DNA of 64,000 nucleotides from CAVVJA01 sp963801715 (GTDB taxonomy: Bacteria; Actinomycetota; Actinomycetes; Mycobacteriales; Jatrophihabitantaceae): contig CAWDGB010000009.1 in assembly GCA_963801715.1 (NCBI GenBank), positions 62,001 to 126,000 of the forward strand, written 5' to 3'. This document shows, piece after piece, positions 1 through 9,889 of the stretch (its first letter is position 1; each line of letters starts with the position of its first letter). The position numbers were made by a program, and so were the translations under genes. A model generated the notes under the pieces. That model did not search any database. It was not told the DNA's origin and saw only the letters and a list, made by a program, of their open reading frames with translations.

Positions 1-41
1 TGGACTTAGCGTCGCTGGGCGGCAATAAGTCCTAGATCATC
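1..41. repeat. Palindromic hairpin repeat, copy A (cut by the window edge)
   Basis: The visible bases form most of a hairpin: left arm 1-15, loop TGG 16-18, right arm 19-41 ending CTAGATCATC. The first part of the left arm lies off the window. It matches the reverse complement of the repeat at 11669-11717 at 37 of 41 positions, and differences fall mostly where arm pairing is preserved. It lies 15 bp beyond the stop of the preceding minus-strand gene, so it could act as a terminator or be an intergenic palindromic repeat family. Confidence 0.75.
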
Positions 42-56
42 GCGGCAACGGGTCGG

Positions 57-1726
57 CTAGCAGGGATTGCTGATGATGTTGCGGAAGTCGTTGAACCGGA
101 CCACGGTGCTCCCACCTCCGCCGAAGGCCAGATAGGTCAGCGGGAGAAGTGATGCCGTACTGAGCATTGCGCCCGAAGTTGCGCGTGTCGCCCGGGATAT
201 CGTTCCCGAACTGCCAGTTGCAGGTGCCGCGGACGTCGGCGTTCGTAAAGAACGGGTAGAACTGGGCCGGATCGCCGCTATCGGTTTCCGGTATGAGAGT
301 GCAGCCGGCCCCGGTTGTGCGGTTACAGGTGGGCTCGATGGCCGGCAGGTCGGCCTCGAACGCGACCCGGTCATATGGCTGGTCGAAGTTGGCGCCGGTC
401 CGCGCGCTGGTGAACTGGAACGGCGTCGGGTGCAGCTTGGTGTTTCCGTCCGGCCAGACTGGGGTGTAGGACACGCCGTCGAAGCCGACGTTCGTCTCCG
501 TACACCCCTGGACGCGATACAGCAGCGCCTCGGAGGCGGGGAAGCAGAAGTCGTTGTCCGCGTCCGTCGGCCGCTGATCGGCGCCGCTGCCCTCGGTGTT
601 ACCTGCCGGGCAGACGATCGGGTTGCCGGCGCTGTCGAGACCGAATGGCGTCGCCGGAACCGTCGCCCCGTTGCAGAACTGGAAGTGACCGATCTCGTCG
701 GAGAACGCCACGTTGTAGCTATGTGCTGCCCAGATCACCCGGGTCTGCTCAGAGGCCGTGCTGTACATCGGGTGGAAGGCGTAGGGGATCGCGTTGCAAC
801 TCGTGCCGGTCGGGTCGTACTGGATCTGGGTGAACCCGTTGGCCGGGCTTGCCGTCATCGAGCCGGATTTGTTATTGGACAGGTCGTTGATCTCCGCCTG
901 CACCCCGTCCGCGCTGTCGTGAATGCTCACCTGCAGCCGGTCCCCCGAGTTCATGAACAGGTCGTCTCGCGGGTTCGGAGTGAACGTGGCCAGCGTGGAG
1001 TCCAGCGGGTTCGCCGGGGCCTGCGCCACCCCGCTCTTGGTGACGAACGCGAACTGGAATGTCTCGAGGCCCACCTTCGCGGCACAGGTCGGGTTCTGCA
1101 CGGTGCCCGCGACCGGGTCCTCCAACAGGCTGAACACGTTCATCGCCGCACACCACTGGGTCGGGCTGCAGGTGTCCGCTCCGACAGCTACCGACCAGGT
1201 CGGCCATGGCACCCACCCCGGCGGGTAGAACTGCAACTCAAGAAATGCCGTGCCTGGGTGGTTGGGTGATACCGCCGGATCGACGATGTTGCTGTCGCTG
1301 TTCGGCGTGCACGTCGACACCTGTTCCGGATAGGACTGGGTGTCGCACAGCGCCATCCCGAACCACAGCGCGCCGTTGAGCTCGAAGTTGTAACCCTTGC
1401 CGGGTTGCGTCGGATGCGACGGCGTCGGGTCATTCGGCAGGGTCACCGAATACTGCATCCGGTTTCCGGCGCCCGGTTTGTTCGAGTAGAACCCCAGCGA
1501 CGGCTCGTCGTGGCCGACGTACCTGTCTGTGCCGAACACCCGCGCCGAGTCGACCACGTCCGGGCACAGCGTGCTGTATTCGCAGTTGATGCTCATGTGC
1601 TGGCCGACTCGGCTGGCCGGCTCCCGTCGCCGATGCCGAACCGACCGCGCCCGCAATAACGAGACCACTGACGGCCACGACGACGAGGGCGCGAGCGGGA
1701 CATCGATCGGCGACTGAACATGACAT
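57..1726 (-). CDS. Secreted protein of unknown function (two frame breaks)
   Basis: A Sec signal peptide is encoded at 1726-1630 (hydrophobic core VVVAVSGLVIAGAVG, then Ala-x-Ala), but the mature chain starting NCEYSTLCPD continues in another frame, so a break lies near 1600-1640. A second break near 145-160 switches to a frame ending VRFNDFRNIISNPC. Correcting both gives about 555 aa. The mature part is rich in Cys, Asn, Pro and aromatics and has no membrane segment. It resembles large secreted proteins of unknown function in actinobacteria and other soil bacteria; no catalytic motif was recognised. Two breaks mean either indel errors or a real pseudogene. Confidence 0.6.
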
Positions 1727-1977
1727 ACCCCCTCACGGGGCGGCCGGTTTCGCCAGTCGCTCAGCGTGGCCCGCGGCGGCCAAGGAAGGGCCCACGCCTA
1801 CAAACGCTCCGCCCTCAAACGGCTTTACTCTCACCCCGGACGTCAAACGGGTCAAGGGTGCAGGTTTGCTAAAAATGGCCGTCCAGAACCGTTACTTTCC
1901 CCCACTAACGACCGCATCTGTCGGCAGTTCTTGCTGCCGTCCCCGGACGGCTGCCAACTGGTGGCCGCTCCAGCACC

Positions 1978-2640
1978 TCAGACCCGCAGGTGGGCGCCGC
2001 CCGTCACACTGGCGGCGATCGAGGCGAGGTGGTTCAGCCGCACGAGCTCAGCCGGCCGCCACCGTAAAGCCGGGCGGCCTAACAGCAGTGCGTCTTCTCG
2101 CAGCGGCGCGACGGCAAGCTCCGTGCCGATCCGGGCCCAGTCCGGCGGAGCCCAGGGCTCGTCGGGCTCCAGGGAGCGAGCCGGACGCGGTGGCCACCAG
2201 GGGACGACCAGCTCGGTGATCTCCGGCGCCGCCGCGCTCGCGGCCCGGACCGGTGCGTGTCCTTGAATGGGAGGCCCCAGCACCAACGACCATCCCGCGC
2301 GGAAGATCTTGGTCGCCCCGTCGGCGAGCAATGGCCAGGAGTTCTCCGGATGGTTGCCGATCGCGTCAAGCAGTTCCAGCTCTCGATGGGGATCCAACTG
2401 GCCGGCATAGGGCTGAATGGACTCCACCTGCACGCCCGGCACGGTCGCGGCTGCAGACACAAGACTGTCCGCCAATCGGTCGGTCGGGATCTCGATCACG
2501 ACGTCGTCGGTGGCATGGCCCGGCGATCGCTCGACGACATCTACGCTCAGGATGTCGGCCCCGATCTGACCAAGTGCCGTCGCGACTGCACCGAGCGCGC
2601 CGGGGCGGTCGGGCAGCACTAGGCGAAGCAGATACGTCAC
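1978..2640 (-). CDS. ACT-domain amino-acid-binding protein
   Basis: 220 aa from a GTG start. Residues 3-75 form an ACT domain (LRLVLPDRPGALGAVATALG, then a second beta-alpha-beta half), the usual small-molecule regulatory fold for amino acids. Residues 85-220 are a less conserved domain without a motif I recognise. It is divergent from gatC with a 109-bp gap, a pairing often seen in actinobacteria. An AAGACT box 7 nt before the GTG suggests a leaderless transcript. Ligand and partner are unknown. Confidence 0.75.
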   Translation of the reverse strand: MTYLLRLVLPDRPGALGAVATALGQIGADILSVDVVERSPGHATDDVVIEIPTDRLADSLVSAAATVPGVQVESIQPYAGQLDPHRELELLDAIGNHPENSWPLLADGATKIFRAGWSLVLGPPIQGHAPVRAASAAAPEITELVVPWWPPRPARSLEPDEPWAPPDWARIGTELAVAPLREDALLLGRPALRWRPAELVRLNHLASIAASVTGGAHLRV

Positions 2641-2735
2641 GGAGCCCAGTCTTGCGAATCGCGATTACCGGCACGTAAATGCCGCGTATCGAACAGCGAC
2701 CCGGAAACTCCGCGTCGCCTGGAGGCGCCGCCGCC

Positions 2736-2741
2736 TAGACT
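2736..2741 (+). promoter_or_regulatory. Probable -10 box of gatCAB, leaderless start
   Basis: TAGACT lies 8 nt before the GTG of gatC and no Shine-Dalgarno is present, so transcription probably begins at or next to the start codon. No clear -35 box is visible. Confidence 0.5.
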
Positions 2742-2749
2742 TCCAAGCC

Positions 2750-3076
2750 GTGCCTGACCACACCGCAGACTCCTCGCCCACGCGAATCAGCCGCGCCGAG
2801 GTGGCCCACCTCGCCCGGCTGGCCCGGTTGGCAGTGACCGAGCAGGAGCTGGACGTTTTCGCCGGACAGCTCGACGTGATCCTGGGGTCCGTGGCCCGCG
2901 TCGGTGAGGTTGCGGCCGCCGACATCGAGCCGACGACGCATGCGGTTCCGCTGCGCAACGTGTTGCGACCCGATGAAGTGGGCCCGTGCCTGGATAGATC
3001 CACCGTCCTCGCGCAGGCCCCAGCCGTCGAGGACAACCGCTTCCGTGTTCCGCGCATCCTGGACGACGAAGCATGA
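2750..3076 (+). CDS. gatC: Asp-tRNA(Asn)/Glu-tRNA(Gln) amidotransferase subunit C
   Basis: 108 aa, normal for GatC. It has the N-terminal helical segment typical of the family (RAEVAHLARLARLAVTEQEL, about residues 14-33) and the C-terminal VPLRNVLRPDEV segment that wraps GatA. GatC stabilises the GatCAB heterotrimer, which converts mischarged Glu-tRNA(Gln) and/or Asp-tRNA(Asn) to the amide forms. GTG start; its stop overlaps the gatA start by 4 nt (ATGA), so translation is probably coupled. Confidence 0.93.
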   Translation: MPDHTADSSPTRISRAEVAHLARLARLAVTEQELDVFAGQLDVILGSVARVGEVAAADIEPTTHAVPLRNVLRPDEVGPCLDRSTVLAQAPAVEDNRFRVPRILDDEA

Positions 3077-4578
3077 GCGAGCTGACCCGCCTGAGCGCGG
3101 CGGAAATCGCGACGGCGATCGCCGCGGGCGAGGCGTCGGCGGAAGAGGTGACGCAGGCTCATCTCGACCGGATCGAACAGGTGGACGGCATGGTGCGGGC
3201 CTTCCTGCATGTCGACGCCGACGGTGCGTTGGACGCTGCCCGCCGGGTCGACGCGGATCGCGCGGCTGGCCGCCAGCTGGGTCCGCTGGCCGGAGTACCG
3301 CTCGCCATGAAGGACGTCGTGGTGACGGAGGGTCTGCCGACAACGGCCGGCTCGAAGATCCTCGACGGCTGGATACCCCCGTACGACGCGACGATCACTC
3401 GCAAGATCAAGGACGCCGGGATCGTGATGCTCGGCAAGACCAATATGGACGAGTTCGCCATGGGCTCGTCCACGGAGAATTCTGCGTTCCACCCGACACA
3501 CAATCCCTGGGACCTCGGTCGCATCCCGGGCGGATCGTCGGGCGGCTCGAGCGCCGCGGTGTCCGCCTTCGAGGCGCCGCTAGGCATCGGAACCGATACT
3601 GGAGGCTCGATCCGGCAGCCGGCGGCCGTCACCGGCATTGTCGGGCACAAGCCGACGTACGGCGGGGTTTCGCGATACGGATTGATCGCGTTCTCCTCGT
3701 CACTCGACCAGGCCGGGCCGTTCGGCCGGACCGTGCTCGATGCTGCTTTGCTGCACGAGGTGATGGGCGGCCACGATCCGCTCGATTCGACCTCGATCCC
3801 ACAGCCGGTGCCACCGGTGGTCGCGGCGGCGCGCGACGGGGCCCGCGCTGACCTCACCGGGGTGCGAGTTGCGGTGGTGCGGGAACTCGGCGGCGAGGGT
3901 TACCAACCCGGCGTCTTGGCCGCTTTCCAGGAGGCGGTCTCGACATTGCGCGGTCTGGGCGCGACGGTCCTGGAGGTGTCCTGCCCGCATTTCGACTATG
4001 CGCTGGCTGCCTACTACCTGATCGCGCCTAGCGAGTGCTCGTCGAACCTGGCGCGCTTCGACTCGGTGCGATACGGGCTACGGGTCGGCGACGACGGCCG
4101 CCATTCGCTGGAAGAGGTCATGTCGTTGACCCGCGAGGCCGGGTTCGGGCCGGAAGTCAAGCGCCGGATCATGATCGGGACTTACGCGCTGTCGTCCGGG
4201 TATTACGACGCGTACTACGGACAGGCGCAGAAGGTCCGGACGCTGATCTCCCGGGACTTCGCGGCGGCGTTCGAGCAGGCCGACGTGCTCGTCTCGCCGT
4301 CGTCGCCCTTCGTCGCGTTCGGCATCGGGGAGCGCGTGGACGACCCGATGGCGATGTACGTGAACGACCTGTGCACCCTCCCGGCATCGCTGGCCGGGAC
4401 GCCGGCCATCTCGGTGCCGTGCGGCCTGTCCGAGGGTCTGCCGGTCGGGCTGCAGGTCATGGCGCCCGCGCTGGCCGACGACTGGTGCTACCGCGTCGCG
4501 GCGGCGTTCGAGGCGGCGTACATCGACGCGAACGGTCCGCTGCGCGCGCCCGAGCTGGTCGGGGGTGCTGCCGCATGA
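3073..4578 (+). CDS. gatA: Asp-tRNA(Asn)/Glu-tRNA(Gln) amidotransferase subunit A
   Basis: 501 aa amidase-signature enzyme that hydrolyses glutamine and feeds ammonia to GatB. The Ser-cisSer-Lys triad is visible: Lys80 (AMKD), Ser155 in GGSSGGSS, and Ser179 in DTGGS. Length and motif order match bacterial GatA. It overlaps gatC upstream and gatB downstream by ATGA, forming a compact operon. Cytoplasmic. Confidence 0.96.
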   Translation: MSELTRLSAAEIATAIAAGEASAEEVTQAHLDRIEQVDGMVRAFLHVDADGALDAARRVDADRAAGRQLGPLAGVPLAMKDVVVTEGLPTTAGSKILDGWIPPYDATITRKIKDAGIVMLGKTNMDEFAMGSSTENSAFHPTHNPWDLGRIPGGSSGGSSAAVSAFEAPLGIGTDTGGSIRQPAAVTGIVGHKPTYGGVSRYGLIAFSSSLDQAGPFGRTVLDAALLHEVMGGHDPLDSTSIPQPVPPVVAAARDGARADLTGVRVAVVRELGGEGYQPGVLAAFQEAVSTLRGLGATVLEVSCPHFDYALAAYYLIAPSECSSNLARFDSVRYGLRVGDDGRHSLEEVMSLTREAGFGPEVKRRIMIGTYALSSGYYDAYYGQAQKVRTLISRDFAAAFEQADVLVSPSSPFVAFGIGERVDDPMAMYVNDLCTLPASLAGTPAISVPCGLSEGLPVGLQVMAPALADDWCYRVAAAFEAAYIDANGPLRAPELVGGAAA

Positions 4579-6059
4579 CCGCAACGGTTGCGGACGTTCT
4601 GGCCCGCTACGAGCCGGTCATCGGCCTGGAGACGCATGTCGAGCTGTCGACCGCGTCGAAGATGTTCTGCTGGTGCGCGACGACTTTCGGCGCCGAGCCG
4701 AACACCCAGATCTGCCCGGTGTGTCTCGGCCTGCCGGGCTCGCTGCCCGTCGCCAACGAGGCCGCGATCGAGTCGACCATCCGCATCGGCCTGGCGCTGA
4801 ATTGCTCGATCGCCACGTGGTGCCGGTTCGCGCGGAAGAACTACTTCTACCCGGACATGCCGAAGAACTTCCAGATCTCGCAGTATGACGAGCCCCTCTG
4901 CGTTGACGGCTACCTCGACGTCGAGCTCGCTGGCCGTACCTACCGGATCGGTATCGAGCGGGTGCACCTCGAGGAGGACACCGGCAAGAACACGCACGTC
5001 GGTCAGAGCGGGCGCATCCACGGCGCCGATTACTCGCTCGTCGACTACAACCGTGCCGGCATCCCGCTGGTCGAGATCGTCACCAAGCCGGTGCCCGGCA
5101 CCGGAGCGTGCGCGCCCGAGGTAGCGCGGGCCTATGTCACCGAGCTGCGCGACATCTTGCGCGCGCTCGATGTGAGCGACGTGCGCATGGAGCAGGGGTC
5201 GTTGCGGTGCGACGTCAACACTTCGCTCAATGCCCCGGGTGAGCCATGGGGCATCCGCACCGAGACCAAGAACGTGAACTCGCTGCGGAGCGTCGAGCGG
5301 GCGGTGCGCTCGGAGATGATCAGGCAGGCGGCCGTCTTGGACGCCGGACACCGGGTCGTGCAAGAGACGCGGCATTTCTCCGAGACGACCGGCGACACTC
5401 GCCCCGGCCGCAGCAAGGAGGAGGCAACCGACTACCGCTACTTCCCCGAGCCCGACCTCGTTCCGCTGGCGCCGGACCCCGGCTGGGTGGAGCGGTTACG
5501 CGCCGAGCTCCCGGAGCTGCCCGCAGTCCATCGGGCCCGGATCCGGAATCGCCTCGGCGTGAGTGCCGAGGACATGCAGCAAATGGCCAACGCCGGGGTT
5601 GTCGACCTGGTGGCCGCAACCGTCGAGGCCGGAGCGCCGGTGGCCGAGGCGCGGAACTGGTGGCTGGGCTACCTCGCCCAGAAGGCCAACGAGCGCGATG
5701 TCGAACCCGCCGATCTGGCGATGACACCGACTCAGGTCGCGCGGATCGTCGAACTGGTCAGTGCGGGTACGTTGTCGGTCGGGCTCGCCCGCCAAGCCGT
5801 CGACGGTGTGCTGGACACGGGCGAGGACGTCGACGCGGTCGTCGCCGCCAAGGGCCTGCGCATCGTGTCCGACGCGAACGCGCTCGCCGTCGCCGCCGAC
5901 GAGGCGATCGCCGCGAATCCGGACATCGCCGAGAAGGTGCGCTCCGGGAAGCTGGCCGCGGTCGGCCCGCTCGTCGGCGCGGTCATGAAAGCAACGCGAG
6001 GTCAGGCGGACGCTGCGGCCGTACGCGAGCTACTGCTCCAGCGGCTCGGTGCCGGCTGA
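4575..6059 (+). CDS. gatB: Asp-tRNA(Asn)/Glu-tRNA(Gln) amidotransferase subunit B
   Basis: 494 aa. Residues 15-24 are the family signature VIGLETHVEL; Cys32, Cys34, Cys47 and Cys50 form the zinc-site pattern of the catalytic cradle. The C-terminal part (about 340-494) is the helical plus YqeY-like tail that grips the tRNA. GatB phosphorylates and amidates the misacylated tRNA. ATG 4575 is chosen because it overlaps the gatA stop as ATGA. gltX and tRNA-Gln lie in the same window, which fits the transamidation route to Gln-tRNA. Confidence 0.96.
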   Translation: MTATVADVLARYEPVIGLETHVELSTASKMFCWCATTFGAEPNTQICPVCLGLPGSLPVANEAAIESTIRIGLALNCSIATWCRFARKNYFYPDMPKNFQISQYDEPLCVDGYLDVELAGRTYRIGIERVHLEEDTGKNTHVGQSGRIHGADYSLVDYNRAGIPLVEIVTKPVPGTGACAPEVARAYVTELRDILRALDVSDVRMEQGSLRCDVNTSLNAPGEPWGIRTETKNVNSLRSVERAVRSEMIRQAAVLDAGHRVVQETRHFSETTGDTRPGRSKEEATDYRYFPEPDLVPLAPDPGWVERLRAELPELPAVHRARIRNRLGVSAEDMQQMANAGVVDLVAATVEAGAPVAEARNWWLGYLAQKANERDVEPADLAMTPTQVARIVELVSAGTLSVGLARQAVDGVLDTGEDVDAVVAAKGLRIVSDANALAVAADEAIAANPDIAEKVRSGKLAAVGPLVGAVMKATRGQADAAAVRELLLQRLGAG

Positions 6060-6085
6060 TCGACGGGCAATACGCCAGGCTGCGC

Positions 6086-7229
6086 GTGGCTGACCGGTGC
6101 CGCGGATTCCGGGCCGCGATCGTCCGCGGTTGCGCGTTGCTTGGGACGGTGTCGGCGGCGCTCGCGGCCACCGGCCCGGCCGGTGCGGCATCGCCGATGG
6201 CTGGGGGATCCAGCCGGCCCGTGTTTCGGTTCGCCGACACCCGGATCGACGAGGCTAGCGGCATCGGCGTGGGTATCGCCTCGCTCCGGTGTGGTGTACG
6301 TGCAGAACGACAGCGGCGACTCGGCCCGGTTCTTCGCCGTCGATGCGTCAACCGGCACGACGCTCGCCGTCTACACCGTGCCCGGTGCTCAGAACGTCGA
6401 CTGGGAGGATCTGGCGGTCGCGCGGGACGGCCGCGGTGTGCCAAGCGTGTGGCTCGCGGACATCGGTGACAACGACGCCACCCGCGACGAGGTCCGGATC
6501 TACCGAGTCGACGAGCCGGTAGTCGACCGCCATCGCGTCGGCCTCCGGCTCACCACAACCGCGCCATCTGTGTGGCGCCTCCGCTACCCCGACGGACCCA
6601 CGGACGCCGAGGCGCTCATGGTCGCACCAGGAGGAGCCGGCTACGTGGTGACGAAGTCCTTCTTCGGCGAGTCGTCGGTCTACGCCGTACCGGCGATCGC
6701 CGATCCGACGCGGGTGCAGATATTGCGCCGAGTCGCGGCGATCCGGTTCTCGATGACAGGAACACCGGGCGGACCGTCGGCGATCGGTCAGCTCACTGCG
6801 ACTGGCGCCGCGATGTCAGCCGACGGGCGGCTACTCGCCGTCCGCACCTACACCGACGCCTACCTGTGGCCGGTGTCCGGTGGCGACATCGCGGCGGCGC
6901 TTCGCGGCTCGCCGGTCCGCATCGCATTGCCCGAGCAGCGCCTTGGTGAGGGAATCGCCGTGCAGAGATCCACGCTGCTGGTGGACTCCGAAGGCGTCGG
7001 CTCGACGGTATACGCGGTGCCGACGCCTGCTGTGCCAACTCGGTCCGGCTCGCCCGCAGCGACCGCCGCCGCGAGCGAGCCGAACACCGTCCGAACAGAC
7101 TCGACCGGCACGTCAGCCCGCCGGTCGACAACCGTGGGGCGGTCACGATGGCTCTGGTTGGGCCTGGGTGCCCTCGCGCTGGCAGGTGCTGGACTCTCCG
7201 CGATCTCGCTTCGCCGGCGGCGGCGTTGA
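6086..7229 (+). CDS. Secreted, C-terminally membrane-anchored protein (one frame break)
   Basis: The GTG at 6086 begins a signal peptide (CALLGTVSAALAATGPAGAA). The frame breaks near 6273-6290, where VFRFADTRIDEASGIGVG should continue into SGVVYVQNDSGDSARFF. Removing one base gives 380 aa with no other break. The body contains beta-propeller-like blades (YVQNDSG, WEDLAV, WLADIGDN), then a Ser/Thr/Ala-rich linker, one membrane helix (LWLGLGALALAGAGLSAI) and an Arg-rich tail. It is probably displayed outside the membrane. No catalytic motif was recognised. It ends tail to tail with the next gene. Confidence 0.7.
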
Positions 7230-7230
7230 C

Positions 7231-8438
7231 TCACGCCTGGGCTGAACCACCGGCCGACGGCGTGATACGCAGCACGCGTTCGTCAGCCGGTATCGGATGA
7301 CCGTGGCCGTCGCGGTTCGCTGTCGTGAGCCACAAGGCGCCATCCGGAGCGGCGACCACGGTGAGCAAGCGGCCATATCGACCTTCAAGCACTGTCGTGA
7401 AGTTACCGATCGCCGAGGATCCCGCGCGCGTGGTCACGGCAGCGGTCAGCAGGGCAGTCGCGTCTCGGGAGGTGACGAACAGCAACGGTCCAATCGTGGC
7501 GCAGCCGCCGACGCCGGTCTGGCCATCGGGCAGCCGCGCGTCCGGTGGGCGTGTCCCAGCTGCTTGCGCGGGATAGCCGTAGTCGGCGCCCGCGTGCAGG
7601 ATGTTCACTTCGGTCGCGGAGTTGTTCGGTCCGGGTTCGACCTCGACCACGTCGCCCGTCCCGTCCAGGCATAGCCCGTCCACGACCTGATGACCTCGGG
7701 TGAAAATCGGCGATGTCGGGTCGGGGTTTCCTGGCGCTGGTCGGCCGATAGCCGTGACCCGCAGCACTTTGCCAGCCAGGCTCGTCGCATTCTCGGCGAG
7801 CGCAGGTTGTCCGGCGTCACCGGTGCCGACGTAGAGCACGCCGGTCTCGTCGAACAACAGCCGACCAGTGTTACCCGTCGCCCCTTTGGGAATGCCGGTC
7901 AACACGGGGGTCGGTGGGCCGCTCAGGGTGAACGAGACGACACGATTATCGGTGGCCGTTGTCATATAGGCGTAGATGAGGTCGTCCTCCAGGAAGCTCG
8001 GCGACACCGCCAGGTCGAGGAGGCCGCCGTCACCCGTGGCGTCGATGCCGGTGAGCGTGCGGATCGTCCTGACCGGCTGGCCGGGCTGCGGCTGTACCTG
8101 GACGATTCGTCCCGTGGTCCGTTCGCCGACGAGCGCCGTCCCGTCAGGCAGGAGGGTAAGCCCGGTCGGCGCGGTGAGTTTCGTCGCGACGATCGCCGGA
8201 TCCGGTCCGGAGGAAGACGGACCTGGACGGACTCGGTGACTGACCGGGCACGCTCGGATGTGGACGGCGCACGGGGGGATGGCACCGTCGTGTTGGGTCC
8301 GCCCTCGCCGCTGAAATCCGGTTTGGGCACCCACGTCGGCGGGGTTTGGGCGCCGGCACCGGCACCGCAGGCGGCCACGAGACCACCGGCGAGCAGCAGG
8401 CCAATCGCCCGCACTCGCACCGCACCGGTGACACGCAC
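7231..8438 (-). CDS. Lipoprotein PQQ-dependent sugar dehydrogenase-like protein (one frame break)
   Basis: A lipobox (LLLAGGLVAAC) lies in the frame starting GTG 8438, while the catalytic-type domain continues in a neighbouring frame from about 8230. Restoring one missing base near 8200-8235 gives about 402 aa. The domain is a six-bladed propeller of the glucose/sorbosone dehydrogenase family (GLTLLPDGTALVGERTTGRI, GLLDLAVSPSF, LYVGTGDAG). Family members oxidise aldoses with PQQ outside the membrane; many actinobacterial homologues have no proven substrate. Convergent with the preceding gene, 1-bp gap. Confidence 0.78.
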
Positions 8439-8517
8439 CCGATCAGTCTGCCTGCTGTTACTGTGCGGCGTCTGGGCCAGCCCACGACCTCCATCGCGCG
8501 ACACTAGGGTCTCGACG

Positions 8518-9429
8518 GTGAAGACAATCTGCCTGCCCGACGATCAGGCGAAGCAACTGGTCGGCCCGACACCTGACGTTGACGTCGTCGTCTGGGACGG
8601 CACCGGCGAACCGCCGGCGGGCATCGACCAGGTCGAGTTCCTCGTCGGCGGGTACGGCGGAGCGACGATGTCCCCAGAGGCGCTAGCCCGCATGCCGCGG
8701 CTCTCGGTGATCCAGCTGTTGTCGGCCGGCGTCGAATCGTGGCTGCCGGTGGTTCCTCCCGGTGTCGTGCTGTGCAACGGCCGCGGCATTCACGGCGGGC
8801 CGACCGCCGAGCTGGCGATCGCTGGACTGCTCGCCGTGTTGCGCGAGCTGCCCCGTTTCGTCGAGCAGCAGCGCGATCGGGTTTGGCGGCCGACCGAGGT
8901 GCACAGTCTCGACGGCATGCGTGTTCTGGTGCTTGGCGCAGGCGACATAGGTCAGCGCGTTGCGTCTGTCGTCCGCCTCCTGGACGCCGAAGCCACGTTG
9001 GTCGCGCGTCATCGGCGTTCCGGTGTCGAGCCGATCGCGGCGCTGCCGGAGCTCTTAGCTCAGCACGATGTCGTCGTCGTCGCGCTGCCGCTCACGGCGG
9101 ATACCGAAGGTCTGGTCGACGCCGCGTTTCTGGCCGCGATGCGTGATGGCGCAGTGCTGGTCAACATTGCCCGGGGCAGGATCGTCCACACCACCGCCTT
9201 GGTCGCCGAGCTGCAGGCCCAGCGGCTGCGGGCGTTTCTCGACGTGACCGAGCCGGAGCCACTCCCGGTCGATCATCCGCTCTGGACCGCTCCCGGCGTG
9301 CTGATCACCCCTCATGTGGGAGGTGGTACGCCCGGCTGGGCCAATCGGGCCTATCGCCTGGTTCGCGAACAGCTGGGCCGATTCGTGGCCGGCGAGCCGC
9401 TGCGCAACGTCGTCAGCGACGGCTACTGA
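8518..9429 (+). CDS. D-isomer-specific 2-hydroxyacid dehydrogenase
   Basis: 303 aa. The NAD-binding Rossmann motif is GAGDIG (about 142-147) in the central domain. The catalytic core follows the family: Arg in NIARGRIV, acid in DVTEPEPLP, and His in LITPHVGG. It reduces or oxidises a 2-keto/2-hydroxy acid; the substrate cannot be read from sequence and this is not SerA, as the regulatory domain is missing. TAGGGT at 8505-8510 sits 7 nt before the GTG with no Shine-Dalgarno, so a leaderless start is likely. Confidence 0.85.
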   Translation: MKTICLPDDQAKQLVGPTPDVDVVVWDGTGEPPAGIDQVEFLVGGYGGATMSPEALARMPRLSVIQLLSAGVESWLPVVPPGVVLCNGRGIHGGPTAELAIAGLLAVLRELPRFVEQQRDRVWRPTEVHSLDGMRVLVLGAGDIGQRVASVVRLLDAEATLVARHRRSGVEPIAALPELLAQHDVVVVALPLTADTEGLVDAAFLAAMRDGAVLVNIARGRIVHTTALVAELQAQRLRAFLDVTEPEPLPVDHPLWTAPGVLITPHVGGGTPGWANRAYRLVREQLGRFVAGEPLRNVVSDGY

Positions 9430-9450
9430 TCCGGTGAACACAGCCGCGGT

Positions 9451-9858
9451 TCAGCGGCGGCGGCGCGAGGGCGCGTACTTGGGCGTGGCCTCGGGTAGCT
9501 CAGGCAGCCGGCCGCCACTCGCCGCGGCAACGGTAGCCAGATCCCTGATGCGCACGCAGGGCAGCCGCACACCTCCCTGGTCGGTGACGGCGTAGACGTT
9601 CCGACCAGTCACCGAAATGCCGCGCACGGAGTCCCAACGCAGGTGCCGCGAGCCGAACAGCGCTCGCACCGTGATTCCGTCCGCATCGACGATGGTGGCC
9701 GTGCGGGCGATGAACACAATCGCCAGGATCGGGATGACATACGCGACGAGAAACGCCGGGTGCTGCACCAGCGCGGTTACGGCTAAGGCCAGGAACAGCA
9801 CCGCGAAGTATGCCGGGCGCGGCAAGTGAAACACTGCGCGTCCCGATGGGGCAGTCAC
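9451..9858 (-). CDS. PH-domain (bPH) membrane protein
   Basis: 135 aa. Two hydrophobic segments (YFAVLFLALAVTALV and FLVAYVIPILAIVFIA, about residues 17-50) precede a small PH-like beta domain (ITVRALFGSRHLRWDSVRGI), a layout common in small actinobacterial membrane proteins of unknown role. The tail is Arg-rich. It is divergent from ilvD with only 31 bp between start codons; both promoters lie in one palindrome. Confidence 0.7.
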   Translation of the reverse strand: MTAPSGRAVFHLPRPAYFAVLFLALAVTALVQHPAFLVAYVIPILAIVFIARTATIVDADGITVRALFGSRHLRWDSVRGISVTGRNVYAVTDQGGVRLPCVRIRDLATVAAASGGRLPELPEATPKYAPSRRRR

Positions 9859-9862
9859 GAAA

Positions 9863-9885
9863 TGAACCCTACGTCGTAGGGTTCA
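9863..9885. promoter_or_regulatory. Palindromic divergent promoter between the PH-domain gene and ilvD
   Basis: The core AACCCTACGTCGTAGGGTT (9865-9883) is a perfect palindrome around one central base, extended by TG/CA. It places a TAGGGT -10 box on each strand (plus 9877-9882, minus 9871-9866), each exactly 7 nt before a GTG start codon (9890 and 9858). Both mRNAs would be leaderless. RNA polymerase could occupy only one side at a time, and a dimeric repressor could cover both. Confidence 0.6.
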
Positions 9886-9889
9886 CGGC

